In this document: piece after piece, positions 16,377-25,829 of the stretch
How the letters are laid out: the number at the start of each line of letters is the position of its first letter
Position numbering within the stretch: position 1 is the first letter of the stretch
Assembly (NCBI GenBank): GCA_963771015.1
Contig: CAVYRN010000009.1
Location: 1-64,000 of the forward strand
Reading direction: 5' to 3'
DNA: 64,000 nucleotides
From: CAVSJJ01 sp963771015
Lineage (GTDB): Bacteria > Actinomycetota > Actinomycetes > Actinomycetales > Dermatophilaceae
The notes under the pieces: generated by a model
Told to the model about the DNA's origin: nothing
What the model saw: only the letters and a program-made list of their open reading frames with translations
Databases searched by the model: none
Made by a program: the position numbers and the translations under genes

Positions 16377-18776
16377 CGGCGAGGGTCACCGGCGTGCGGG
16401 TCCGCCGTCGGCTGGTCGTCCGGGGCGTGGTCCAGGGAGTGGGCTTCCGGCCGCACGTCGCCCGCCTGGCCACCGAGCTCGGGCTGGCGGGGCACTGTCG
16501 CAACGATGCCACGTGCGTCATCGTCGAGGTCGAGGGCGAGCCGGAGACCGTGGCGTCGTTCGGTGTCCGCCTCGAGGCCGAGGCACCGCCGCTGGCGAGG
16601 ATCCTGTCGGTCGACTCGGTCGGACTTCGCCCCGTCGGGCGAGCCGGGGTTCAGCATCGTCGGGTCCACCGCAGCCTCCGGTGAGCGCACCATGGTCCCG
16701 CCCGACACGGCGGTGTGCGAGGACTGTCTGCGTGAGATGCGCGACCCCGCCGACCGGCGCTACCGGCATCCGTTCGTCACCTGCACGAACTGCGGTCCGC
16801 GGTTCACCATCACGACCGACCTGCCGTACGACCGGCCGGTGACGACGATGGCCGCCTTCGCCATGTGCCCGAGCTGCCGCAGTGAGTATGCCGACCCGGC
16901 GGACCGCCGGTACCACGCCCAGCCGATCGCCTGCCACGACTGCGGACCGACGCTGCGGGTCCTCGACGGCCGGGGCATCCCGCTCGTGCCCGCCTCGGCG
17001 AACCGTCGCCGCACCTCCGAGGAGGCCCTGGCGCTCGCCGTCCAGGCGCTCCGGGCGGGGGCGATCGTGGCGATCAAGGGGATCGGCGGCTACCACCTGG
17101 CCTGCGACGCCGCGAACGCCGTGGCCGTCGCCGAGCTGCGTCGCCGCAAGCACCGTCCGGACCAGCCGTTCGCGCTCATGGCCGCGGACCTCGACGTCGT
17201 CGCCCGGGTGGTCGAGGTGCCCGACGGGGCGGCCGCCGTCCTCACCAGCCCCGAGCGGCCCATCGTGCTGCTGCCGCGGGTACCGGCGGCCCCCGTGGCC
17301 GACGCGGTGGCCCCCGGGCTCGACGAGCTCGGCATCGTGCTTCCCTATGCGCCGCTGCACCACCTGCTCTTCGCCGACCTGCCCGACGGCTCCCCAGGAG
17401 CCCCGCCGGTGCTCGTCATGACCTCGGGCAACCTCTCCGGCGAGCCGCTGTGCTTCACCGACGACGACGCGGTCCGGCGACTCGGCGGCATCGCGGACGT
17501 CTTCGTCGCCCACGACCGCGAGATCGCGGTGCCCTGCGAGGACTCGGTCCTCGGGTGGGGCGACGGGGCGGCGGTGCCGGTGCGCCGCTCCCGCGGCTTC
17601 GCTCCGCTGCCGGTGCCGCTGTCGGGTGACGCCGTCGTGTTCGCCGCCGGCGCCGAGATCAAGAACACCTTCGCCCTCGCCCGCGACGGCATGGGGTTCG
17701 TCTCGGCGCACATCGGCGACCTCGGCAGTCTCGAGAGCCGGGCGGCCTACGAGCGGGCGACCGCGCAGCTGCTCCGGTTCCACCGTGCATCGCCGGAGCT
17801 CGTCGTCGCCGACCTGCACCCCGGATACGCCTCCCGGGCCTGGGCCGCCGTCTTCGCCGCCGACCTCGGGGTGCCACTCCACGACGTCCAGCACCACCAC
17901 GCGCACCTGGCCTCCCTCGCCGCGGAGCACGGCCGGGTCGCGGACGAGATCCTCGGCGTCGTCTTCGACGGAACCGGCTACGGATGCGACGCGACCGTCT
18001 GGGGCGGGGAGTTCCTCGTCCTGCGCGACGGCGGACTCACCGCCGACCGGGTGGGGCATCTCGGGACGGTGCGGCTGCCGGGCGGGGATGCCGGCGTCCG
18101 CAACCCGGTGCGCACCGCCGCGCTGGCGATGCTCGCCGCGGGCGTCGAGCTCGACGGGACCCCGGTGGGAGCCGAGCTCTCCGCGGGCGAGCTCGCCACC
18201 CTGCCGCGGCTCCTCGAGACCGGCAGCGGCTGGGTGGCGACGAGCAGCGTCGGGCGGCTCTACGACGTCGTCGCCGCGATGCTCGGCGTTCGTGGGCGGG
18301 TGACCTATGAGGCCCAGGCCGCCATCGAGCTCGAGGCGTCGGCCCGAGGCTGGCTGGCCGGCCACGGCCCGGACGGCCCCGCCCTGCCCCTGCCACTGAC
18401 CGGTGGCCCGGGGGAGGCGATCCTCGACCCGGAGCCCCTCGTGCGGGCCCTCGCCGCGGCCCAGGCCGACGGCATACCGACCGGTGCCCTCGCCTGGGCG
18501 TTCCATGTCGCTCTCGCCGACGGCTCGGCCCGGCTGGCGGCCGCGGAGGCGTCCCGGCTCGGGGTGTCGATCCTCGGGCTGACGGGGGGCGTCTTCGCCA
18601 ACCGGATGCTGCTCGGGCTGCTCGGCCGACGGCTCCGGGACGCGGGCTACGAGGTGCTCGTCCATCGACAGGTTCCGGCGGGGGATGGTGGGCTGTCCCT
18701 CGGGCAGCTGGCCGTGGGGCTCGCGGCTGCACGCTCGCGGCGGCCGGCCGAGGGCGACGACGACGGGAGGCCGTGA
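16373..18776 (+). CDS. hypF: Carbamoyltransferase HypF, with a frameshift near 16,620
   Basis: HypF makes the carbamoyl group that becomes the CN ligands of the [NiFe] centre and passes it to HypE. Domains in order: acylphosphatase (VVQGVGFRPHVARLA), two zinc fingers (CEDCLREM...CTNCGPRF and CPSC...CHDCGPTL), a YrdC-like domain (IKGIGGYHLACDA; MTSGNLSGEPLCF) and a Kae1-like domain (HHHAHLAS; VVFDGTGYGCDAT). All parts are intact, but the first about 84 codons are in another frame from the rest; the switch lies at about 16,610-16,630 (LSVDSV then DFAPSGEPGFSIV). Combined length of about 800 residues is normal for HypF. Confidence 0.9.
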
Positions 18777-18777
18777 C

Positions 18778-19671
18778 ATGTGCCCGGGGGTCCCCGGATG
18801 GGTCATGGAGCGCTGGACCGAGCCCGAACCTCCGGCCGGGGGGCAGCTCCTCGACCCGGTCCTCGCGGCGGACCTGGCCCAGGCCGCCCTGTCGCTGGCC
18901 CGGTCCTTCCATGCCGGAGCCACCGTGTGGGTCGCCTCGTCACGGTGGGAGCCGCACGCGCAGCGCATCGCCGTCGAGCTCGTGCATCCGGTCGTCGTCG
19001 GCGCCCGCGCACTTCCCGCCGTCGCGCTGAGTGGACCGGACCTCGTCGACCAGGCCCGGGGGGCCGTGCGCGCCGGGGACGCGGTCGTCATCGCGGCCAC
19101 CGCCGACGACCCGGTGGCGCGCGACCTCGTCCGCCGGGCGCCGGCCTGGGGGACGCCCACGTGGTGGATCGGCTACGGTCCCCGCCCGGAGGCCGGGATC
19201 GCCGACCACGTGCTCTGGGTCGACGACGACCCGACGGCCCCCGCCACGGGCCGGTTCGCCCTGCTCCACCACCTGCTGTGGGAGCTCACCCACGTCTGCT
19301 TCGAGGACCCGGGACCCCTCACGCCCGACGCGGCGGAGTGCACCGACGCGGTGTGTGTCACGTGTTCCGACGAGGGCCGGCTCGTCGAGGTGCTCCAGCC
19401 CCCGCGCCAGGCCTTCGGCACCGCGCTGGTGCGCTCGCCCGACGGCGAGGAGGAGATCGACGTGACGCTCGTGGGCGAGGTCGCCGTCGGCAATGACGTC
19501 GTCCATGACCGGGGAGAGTCGGCGGTCGGCGATGATGTGGACTACAGCTTCACCATCGACTCCCAGAGCATCCACCGGATCCAGGAGTCGCAGGCCCTCG
19601 TCGGCCATCGGCTGTGGCTGGTCGCCCAGCGCACCCTGACCGACCTTCGATCGGAGGCACCCACGCCATGA
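18778..19671 (+). CDS. HypC-like / SIS-domain fusion (HupF-like hydrogenase formation protein)
   Basis: 297-residue protein starting MCPGVPGWVME, a HypC-like N-terminus with the essential Cys2. A sugar-isomerase (SIS) like central domain follows (residues about 25-185: DLAQAALSLARSFHAGATVWVA; AGDAVVIAATADDPVARDL). The C-terminal part resumes a HypC-type pattern, CVTCSDEGRLVEVLQ to EEIDVTLVGEVAVG, after which the usual VHAG motif is not recognisable. The stop overlaps hypE (ATGA). A proper hypC gene follows at 20762, so this is an additional chaperone-like protein, as seen in other actinobacterial hyp operons. Confidence 0.75.
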   Translation: MCPGVPGWVMERWTEPEPPAGGQLLDPVLAADLAQAALSLARSFHAGATVWVASSRWEPHAQRIAVELVHPVVVGARALPAVALSGPDLVDQARGAVRAGDAVVIAATADDPVARDLVRRAPAWGTPTWWIGYGPRPEAGIADHVLWVDDDPTAPATGRFALLHHLLWELTHVCFEDPGPLTPDAAECTDAVCVTCSDEGRLVEVLQPPRQAFGTALVRSPDGEEEIDVTLVGEVAVGNDVVHDRGESAVGDDVDYSFTIDSQSIHRIQESQALVGHRLWLVAQRTLTDLRSEAPTP

Positions 19672-20751
19672 CGACCTCCCCGCGTGAGCTCGACGTCCTC
19701 GGCCGCATCGAGGCCTACCGGCAGCGCCGCCCGCGGCTGCTCGAGGACGTCATCACCCTCGCCCACGGGGCCGGCGGCAAGTCGTCGGCGGCCCTCATGG
19801 ACGCCGTCTTCCTCGAGGCGTTCCGCAACCCGGCGCTCGAGACCCTCGGCGACGCAGCCCTGCTCACCCTGCCGTCGGGAGAACGCCTCGCCTTCACGAC
19901 CGACAGCTACGTCGTCCAGCCGCTGCGCTTCCCCGGGGGGTCCATCGGGCACCTCGCGGTCCATGGCACGGTCAACGACCTTGCCGTGTCCGGCGCGCGG
20001 CCCCAGTGGCTGTCGGCCGGTTTCGTCATCGAGGAGGGGCTCCCGATCGACGTCCTGCGCGACATCGTCGCCGACATGACCGAGGCGGCGGCTCGCGCCG
20101 GGGTCGACATCGTCGCCGGCGACACGAAGGTCGTGCCCAAGGGCGCCGCCGACGGTCTGTTCATCAACACCGCCGGCGTCGGGGTCGTCCCCGCCGGCCG
20201 TGAGCTCGGCGCCCACCTCGTCACCCCCACCGACCGGGTCCTGCTGTCCGGCCCGATGGGCGACCACGGGATGGCCGTCATGCTGGCCCGTGGCGGGCTG
20301 GCGATCGAGGCCGACATCGAGTCCGACACCGCCGCGGTCAACGGCCTGGTCGCCGACCTGCTGGCCGCGGCACCGCATACCCGCTGGATGCGCGACGCCA
20401 CCCGAGGGGGCGTCGCGACGGTGTGCAACGAGCTCGCCAAGGCCACCAACCTCGGGGTCATCCTCGACGAGGAGCGGCTGCCGGTCCGGCCGGCCGTGGG
20501 CGGCGCCTGCGACCTGCTCGGCATCGACCCGCTCTACGTCGCCAACGAGGGGAAGATCATCGCCGTCGTCCCGGTCGAGGAGGCGAGCGCCGCACTGGCG
20601 GCAATGCGGTCCCACGAGCTCGGTGCGGGCGCGGACGAGATCGGCGAGGTCGTCGCGGAGCCCGCACGGAATCGTGGCCATGCGCACGACGTTCGGGGGT
20701 AGCCGGATCGTGGACATGCTCGTCGGTGACCCGCTTCCCAGAATCTGCTGA
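19668..20751 (+). CDS. hypE: Hydrogenase expression/formation protein HypE, with a frameshift near 20,660
   Basis: HypE dehydrates the thiocarbamate on its C-terminal cysteine to the thiocyanate that gives CN to iron. The N-terminal part shows LAHGAGGKSS, FTTDSYVVQPL, GTVNDLAVSGA and DIVAGDTKVVPKG (PurM-like ATP binding); RDATRGGVATVCNELA is also conserved. The main frame reads EVVAEPARNRGH and would stop at 20702. Dropping one C from CCC at about 20660 gives PHGIVAMRTTFGG and continues to the expected terminus LPRIC with catalytic Cys, ending at 20751. A one-base overcall is therefore likely. Confidence 0.93.
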
Positions 20752-20761
20752 AGGAGAAGCC

Positions 20762-21031
20762 ATGTGCCTCGGAATCCCCGGACAGGTCGTCGAGACGGTC
20801 GACGCCGAGAACTACCTCGCCAAGGTCGACGTCTCCGGCGTCCAGCGGACCATCTCGGTGCGGCTGCTCGCGGACACCGGCCTCGTCGAGGGCGACTGGG
20901 TCCTGGTCCACGTCGGCTTCGCCATGGCGAAGATCGACGAGGCCGAGGCCCAGCTGACGATGGACCAGCTCCGCAGGATGGGCGAGGACTACGACAACGA
21001 GCTGGAGCAGTTCCGCTCCACGACGGCGTGA
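20762..21031 (+). CDS. hypC: Hydrogenase assembly chaperone HypC
   Basis: 89-residue HypC/HybG chaperone with the diagnostic MCLGIPGQVVE (Cys2 binds the Fe(CN)2CO unit with HypD) and the conserved DWVLVHVGFAMAKID. The ATG is 6 bases after AAGGAG. It lies between hypE and hypD, spaced 10 and 9 bases, in the same operon. Confidence 0.95.
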   Translation: MCLGIPGQVVETVDAENYLAKVDVSGVQRTISVRLLADTGLVEGDWVLVHVGFAMAKIDEAEAQLTMDQLRRMGEDYDNELEQFRSTTA

Positions 21032-21040
21032 GGAGAAGCG

Positions 21041-22192
21041 ATGAGGTTCGTCGACGAGTTCCGTGACCCACACGCCGCCCGGGCCCTGGTCGCCGGCATC
21101 GAGTCCCTGACCGAGGCCCTGGGCAGGGGCGCGGAGGCGCCGCTGAAGTTCATGGAGGTATGCGGCGGGCACACGCACACGATCTACCGCCACGGTCTGG
21201 AGCATCTGCTGCCGCCGGGGATCGAGCTCGTCCACGGCCCCGGGTGTCCGGTGTGCGTCATCCCGATGGGCCGGGTCGACGACGCCATCTGGCTGGCCGA
21301 GCAGCCCGACGTCATCTTCACGACCTTCGGCGACATGATGCGGGTTCCCGGATCGGCCGGGTCGCTGCTCGAGGCCAAGGCGCGCGGCGCGGACTGCCGC
21401 TTCGTGTACTCACCGCTCGACGCCCTCAAGGTGGCCCTCGAGAACCCCACCAAGCACGTCGTCTTCTTCGCCGTGGGCTTCGAGACGACCGCGCCCTCGA
21501 CTGCGGTCACCCTGGTACGCGCCAAGCAGCTCGGCGTCGAGAACTTCTCGATCTTCGCCAACCACGTGACGATCGTCCCGCCCATCAAGGCGATCCTCGA
21601 CTCGCCCGACCTGCGCCTGGACGGGTTCATCGGGCCCGGGCACGTGTCCACCGTCGTCGGGACCCGGCCGTACGACTTCGTCGCGGCCGACTACGGCAAG
21701 CCCGTCGTCGTCGCCGGCTTCGAGCCGCTCGACATCCTCCAGTCGGTGCACATGCTGCTCAGCCAGGTCCGTGAGGGCCGCTGCGAGGTCGAGAACCAGT
21801 ACGCCAGGGTCGTCCGGCCCGAGGGCAACCCCCAGGCCCTGGCGCTCATGGCCGAGACGATGGAGCTGCGCCCCAACTTCGAGTGGCGTGGCCTGGGGTT
21901 CATCGCCCAGAGCGCCCTCAAGGTGCACCGGGACTACGCCCAGTGGGATGCCGAGGAGCGCTTCTCGATGCCCGGCATCCGGGTCGCCGACCCCAAGGCG
22001 TGCCAGTGCGGCGAGGTCCTCAGGGGGGTTCTCAAGCCGTGGGAGTGCAAGGTCTTCGGCACCGCCTGTACCCCGGAGACGCCGATCGGGACGTGCATGG
22101 TCTCGCCGGAGGGCGCCTGTGCCGCCTACTACAACTTCGGGCGGCTGCACCGGGACACCGCCGTCCTCGTGAGCCAGCGCGAGAGCCGGTGA
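21041..22192 (+). CDS. hypD: Hydrogenase formation protein HypD
   Basis: 383-residue [4Fe-4S] protein that with HypC assembles the Fe(CN)2CO moiety. Conserved segments: FMEVCGGHTHTIYRHG, GPGCPVCVIP, FFAVGFETTAPSTA, GFIGPGHVST, and C-terminal cysteines in CQCGEVLRG and VFGTACTP that coordinate the cluster. The ATG follows GAGGAGAAGCG. Its stop overlaps the next gene by GTGA. Confidence 0.95.
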   Translation: MRFVDEFRDPHAARALVAGIESLTEALGRGAEAPLKFMEVCGGHTHTIYRHGLEHLLPPGIELVHGPGCPVCVIPMGRVDDAIWLAEQPDVIFTTFGDMMRVPGSAGSLLEAKARGADCRFVYSPLDALKVALENPTKHVVFFAVGFETTAPSTAVTLVRAKQLGVENFSIFANHVTIVPPIKAILDSPDLRLDGFIGPGHVSTVVGTRPYDFVAADYGKPVVVAGFEPLDILQSVHMLLSQVREGRCEVENQYARVVRPEGNPQALALMAETMELRPNFEWRGLGFIAQSALKVHRDYAQWDAEERFSMPGIRVADPKACQCGEVLRGVLKPWECKVFGTACTPETPIGTCMVSPEGACAAYYNFGRLHRDTAVLVSQRESR

Positions 22193-22929
22193 CCCGCCCC
22201 CGCGGCGAGCGGTTGTTCGCGCGGTACGCCCACGCCCCGAACGCGCTCGGCTACTGCGGACCGGCGACGGCGGCCGGGCTCCAGGCGGTGGCGTGCGGCG
22301 GCGGGGACGGCGTCGACGTCCGACGGCTGGCCCGGCAGTTCTCCGGGGCCTGGCCCTACCAGCTCATCATCGCGGAGCTGACCGGGCTGGACCCGATGTC
22401 CGAGGAGGTCGGCCGGGCCTACTGGACCGGGAGCACACTGACCCATGACGTCGACGCCCGGCGGCTCGGGGAGCTGCTGCTCGACCGGTTCACCGGTCAG
22501 GCCGGCCACTACTGGTCCCACCTGACCGAGGACCTGCTCGACGAGGTGACGCCCACCCATGCCTTCCACGTCCTCGGGGTCTACCCGTGGTCCCGGCTGC
22601 TCGCCTCCGGCCTCCCGGAGCCGCTGCACGTGCTCGACTCGTGCCGGATCCGGGTCGGCGAGGTCCTCGACGTCGACGCCGACGGTGCCGTCGTCCTCGC
22701 GGACACCCTCACGTGGGACGGCGAGACGCTCGGGCTGTCGGCGCCGCGCGAGGAGCGGGTGGCCCGTCGGACCCCGGACGGGACCTTCACCGCCGAGCTC
22801 GCGGTCGGCGACCATGTGGCCCTGCACTGGGGCTTCGCCTGCGACCTGCTCGGCTCCGCCGAGCGCGAGGAGCTCCTCGGCTGGACCGAACGCCAGGTCG
22901 GGCTCACCGGCGCCCGCCTCGCGCGCTGA
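22189..22929 (+). CDS. DUF6390-like protein at the end of the hyp operon
   Basis: 246-residue soluble protein, GTG start overlapping the hypD stop by 4 bases. It opens ERLFARYAHAPNALGYCGPA and contains AWPYQLIIAELTGL, HYWSHLTEDLLDEVTPTHAFH and VLDSCRIRVGEVL. I associate this pattern with DUF6390, a family I know mainly from actinobacterial hydrogenase loci; the function is unknown. Conserved Cys, His and Trp residues suggest metal or cofactor handling, but that is a guess. The strict coupling to hypD is the strongest sign that it serves hydrogenase maturation. Confidence 0.7.
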   Translation: MTRPRGERLFARYAHAPNALGYCGPATAAGLQAVACGGGDGVDVRRLARQFSGAWPYQLIIAELTGLDPMSEEVGRAYWTGSTLTHDVDARRLGELLLDRFTGQAGHYWSHLTEDLLDEVTPTHAFHVLGVYPWSRLLASGLPEPLHVLDSCRIRVGEVLDVDADGAVVLADTLTWDGETLGLSAPREERVARRTPDGTFTAELAVGDHVALHWGFACDLLGSAEREELLGWTERQVGLTGARLAR

Positions 22930-22970
22930 CCGGCGCCGGCCGGCGGGTCGACCATCCCCGCGCCGGGGCT

Positions 22971-23001
22971 ACACTTCTTGAAGAAATCTGCACATTCGCA
23001 G
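22971..23001. promoter_or_regulatory. Inverted repeats upstream of the arsR-hydrogenase-like operon
   Basis: Just before the ArsR gene: TTCTT-G-AAGAA at 22975-22985 and CTGC-ACATTC-GCAG at 22988-23001, enclosed by CACTTC/GAAGTG half-sites. The AT content is clearly above the surroundings. ArsR-family proteins bind such repeats over their own promoter, so this is the likely autoregulatory operator and promoter region of the operon. Confidence 0.5.
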
Positions 23002-23011
23002 GAAGTGAACC

Positions 23012-23362
23012 ATGGACCGCGGCTCCGTCCCCCTCTACCAGGCCAAGGCCGAGATGTTCCGCGCCCTCGGGCACCCGGTGCGCATCCGGGTCCTCGAGCT
23101 GCTGTCCGAGCGCGAGCATGCGGTCCACGAGCTCCTCGCCGAGGTCGGCACCGAGCCGAGCAGCCTGTCGCAGCAGCTGGCCGTCCTGCGGCACAACGGC
23201 CTGGTCCGCCAGCGGCGGGCCGGAGGCGAGGTGGTCTACTCGCTGCTCGTCCCCGAGACCGCCGACCTGCTCGCCGCCGCCCGGCGGGTGTTGCGGGCCC
23301 GGCTCGTCGAGCAGGACGAGCTGGCCAAGGAGCTCGACCCGGCAGGACTGGACGAGCCGTGA
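23012..23362 (+). CDS. ArsR-family winged-helix regulator (Rv0081-like)
   Basis: 116-residue dimeric repressor: KAEMFRALGHPVRIRVLELL, then the recognition helix region EPSSLSQQLAVLRHNGLVRQRR and wing GGEVVYSLLVPE. It lacks the CVC metal site of ArsR, so it is not a typical metal sensor. Its stop overlaps the next gene by GTGA. In Mycobacterium tuberculosis the same order is seen: Rv0081 (ArsR type) precedes Rv0082-Rv0087, a formate-hydrogenlyase-like complex of the hypoxia response. A hypoxia- or redox-linked role here is inferred from that. Confidence 0.85.
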   Translation: MDRGSVPLYQAKAEMFRALGHPVRIRVLELLSEREHAVHELLAEVGTEPSSLSQQLAVLRHNGLVRQRRAGGEVVYSLLVPETADLLAAARRVLRARLVEQDELAKELDPAGLDEP

Positions 23363-23844
23363 ACCCCCTCTCGCTGGCCTCGGTGATCCGCCGGGCCGGA
23401 CGCGTCGCCGAGCCAGCGCCACCGCGGCCGAAGCGTCCCGCCGGGCTGCCCGACCTCGGTGGAAGCGTCCAGGCCAGGCACGTGGACTGCGGCTCCTGCA
23501 ACGGCTGCGAGATCGAGCTCGCAGCCGCCTTCGGTCCCGTGTACGACGCCGAGCGCTACGGCGCGCGCCTCGTCGCCTCCCCACGCCACGCCGACGTCCT
23601 GCTCGTGACCGGTGTCGTCACCCGCAACATGGCCGAGCCGCTGCGGCGCACCGTCGAGGCGACCCCGCGGCCGCGGGTCGTCGTCGCGGTCGGCGACTGC
23701 GCCGCGGGCACCAGCGAGTACGCCGATGGCTACGGCGTGCTCGGCTCGGTCGCCGACGTCACCCCGGTGGACCTGTCCGTGCCCGGCTGTCCACCGACCC
23801 CCACCGAGATCGTCGACGTGGTGCGGATGGTGAGCGGCCGGTGA
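23359..23844 (+). CDS. Hydrogenase-4/complex I-like small subunit (NuoB/HyfI type)
   Basis: 161-residue electron-transfer subunit, GTG start overlapping arsR. It keeps the cysteines for the proximal [4Fe-4S] cluster: CGSCNGCE, VGDCAAG and PGCPPTP. The first 35 residues are Pro/Arg-rich. It would sit beside the large subunit (28883-30377) at the membrane. Corresponds to Rv0082 of M. tuberculosis by position. Confidence 0.85.
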   Translation: MNPLSLASVIRRAGRVAEPAPPRPKRPAGLPDLGGSVQARHVDCGSCNGCEIELAAAFGPVYDAERYGARLVASPRHADVLLVTGVVTRNMAEPLRRTVEATPRPRVVVAVGDCAAGTSEYADGYGVLGSVADVTPVDLSVPGCPPTPTEIVDVVRMVSGR

Positions 23845-25829
23845 CCGCCGTGACGACCGGTCTCGCCACGCAGGGGGTGCTCACCGTTCTCGCCGTCGCC
23901 CTCGCGATGTTCGCTCCGGCCCGGCTGCGGGGCGCCGCGGCCGGGGGCGCTGCCGCTCTCCTCGGGGTGGCGGGCGCCGTCACCGGCGTCCTCGTCCTGA
24001 CCGGACATGCCGGGTCGGTGCAGATCCACACCGGCGTGGTCGTGCTCTCGCTCGCGCCGGACCGGCTCGGCGGGCTGTTCATGGCAGTGGTCGGCGCCGT
24101 CGGGGCGGTGTCCGCCTGGTTCGGTATCGGGTATGCGCACGGCCCGGTCGCCTCGCGGTTCGGCTGGGCGATGTTCGCGGCCTTCCTCGCCGGGATGCTC
24201 CTCGTGACGGCGGCCGGCGACATCGTCCTCCTGCTGACCGGGTGGGAGGTCATGGCGCTGGCCTCGACGATCCTCGTGGCCAGCGACCACGCCACCCGTC
24301 CGTCCGTGCGGGCCACCGTCGGCTGGTACGCCGTGCTGTCCCATGCGAGCTTCCTCGCCATCCTCGTGGGGCTGGCGACCCTCAGCGCGGCCGCGGGCGG
24401 CATACGCCTCGACACCATCGCCGCGACGACGGTCAGCCCAGGCGTCCGCGACGCGGCCTTCGTCGCGCTGACCCTGGGTTTCGCCCTCAAGGCGGGGCTG
24501 GTCCCCCTGCACGTGTGGCTGCCGCGGGCGCACCCCGAGGCGCCGAGCCATGTCTCGGCCGCGATGAGCGCGGCGATGGTCAAGCTCGGGGTCTACGGGA
24601 TCCTGCTGACGACCCTGCGGCTGCTCCCGCACGGGCCCCGGTGGTGGTCGGTGGTCCTCCTCGTGCTGGGGCTCGCCTCGGCCCTCTACGGCATCCTCCA
24701 GGCGTCCGTGACCTCGCACCTCAAGCGGCTGCTGGCCTACTCGACGACGGAGAACACCGGCCTGATCGTCATCGCGGTCGCCGTCGCGGGGCTGGCCGGC
24801 ACCGCGGGCCGGCCCGGGGCGGCCGAGGTGGCCCTCGTGGCGGCCCTGCTGCTGACCGTCAGCCATGCGGGCTTCAAGTCGACGCTGTTCCTGGCGGCCG
24901 GTGCGGCCGTCGCGGCGACCGGCGAGGAGGACCTCGACCGGATGGGCGGGCTGGCCTCCCGGATGCCGGTGACCGCGGCGGCGCTGACCGTCGGCGCCCT
25001 GGGCGCCGCGGCGCTGCCGGTGACCGGCGGTTTCGTGGCCGAGTGGACGCTCCTCCAGGCCCTCGTGCACGGGGCCGGCCAGCAGGACCGGCTCAGCTCC
25101 GCCCTACTTCCCCTCACCGTGGCGGTCGTCGCACTGGTCGCCGGCCTGGCCCTGCTCACCTTCGTCAAGGTCATCGGGATCGCGGTCTTCTCGCGTCCCC
25201 GATCCGAGGGGGCGGCCCGGGCGAGGGAGATCGGCCCGGCGGCCCGGGTGCCCCTCGTCGTGGCCGCGGCCACCGTGCTCGTCGTCGGGCTGCTCCCCGG
25301 CTGGGTCGCCACCGCGCTCGCCGGCGCCGTCGGTGCCTCAGGGGTCGAGGAGGTGGCGCTGGCGGGGGTCTCCTTCCCGGCCCTGCCGGCCAGCCTGGAC
25401 CCGGCGGTGCTCGCCCTCGTCGGTCTGACCGCGGCGCTGCCGATCGTCGCCGTGACCCTGCTCGCCCGACGGCGCCGACGCCGGGTCGTCGACCTCCCAT
25501 GGGGCTGCGGGGGCGTGCGCGTCGACCCGCGGATGCAGTACACCGCCACCTCGTTCGCCGAGCCGGTCATGCGGGTGTTCGACGACGCGCTGCGACCGTC
25601 GCGGGACGTGTCGGTCACGCCGACCGAGGAGTCCGCCTACCTCGTCACGTCGGTCGAGTACCACCACGTCGTCGCCGACCGCGTGGAGCAGCTCCTCTAC
25701 CGCCCGGTGCTGCGTGCCGCCGACGCGGTCGGTGACCTGGGGCGTCGGGTGCACAACGGCAGCATCGGGCGCTACCTCGTCTTCTCCTTCTCGGCGCTTC
25801 TCCTCGCCCTGTTGGCGGTGACCCGATGA
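23841..25829 (+). CDS. Proton-translocating membrane subunit (HyfB/NuoL-like)
   Basis: 662-residue antiporter-like subunit, GTG start. Conserved charged residues of the channel: the Glu in LLTGWEVMALAS, Lys in LGFALKAGLVPLHVWLPRAH, and Lys in SHAGFKSTLFLAAGA. About 14 membrane segments followed by a long C-terminal region (DLPWGCGGVRVDPRMQY) typical of HyfB/HycC. In group 4 complexes it couples the redox reaction to ion pumping. Confidence 0.88.
   Translation: MTAVTTGLATQGVLTVLAVALAMFAPARLRGAAAGGAAALLGVAGAVTGVLVLTGHAGSVQIHTGVVVLSLAPDRLGGLFMAVVGAVGAVSAWFGIGYAHGPVASRFGWAMFAAFLAGMLLVTAAGDIVLLLTGWEVMALASTILVASDHATRPSVRATVGWYAVLSHASFLAILVGLATLSAAAGGIRLDTIAATTVSPGVRDAAFVALTLGFALKAGLVPLHVWLPRAHPEAPSHVSAAMSAAMVKLGVYGILLTTLRLLPHGPRWWSVVLLVLGLASALYGILQASVTSHLKRLLAYSTTENTGLIVIAVAVAGLAGTAGRPGAAEVALVAALLLTVSHAGFKSTLFLAAGAAVAATGEEDLDRMGGLASRMPVTAAALTVGALGAAALPVTGGFVAEWTLLQALVHGAGQQDRLSSALLPLTVAVVALVAGLALLTFVKVIGIAVFSRPRSEGAARAREIGPAARVPLVVAAATVLVVGLLPGWVATALAGAVGASGVEEVALAGVSFPALPASLDPAVLALVGLTAALPIVAVTLLARRRRRRVVDLPWGCGGVRVDPRMQYTATSFAEPVMRVFDDALRPSRDVSVTPTEESAYLVTSVEYHHVVADRVEQLLYRPVLRAADAVGDLGRRVHNGSIGRYLVFSFSALLLALLAVTR

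Noticed and set aside
16518..19160. 880-codon antisense frame across hypF
   Set aside because: Low-complexity Gly/Arg/Val-rich product with no motif; the opposite strand is clearly hypF and the HypC-SIS gene.
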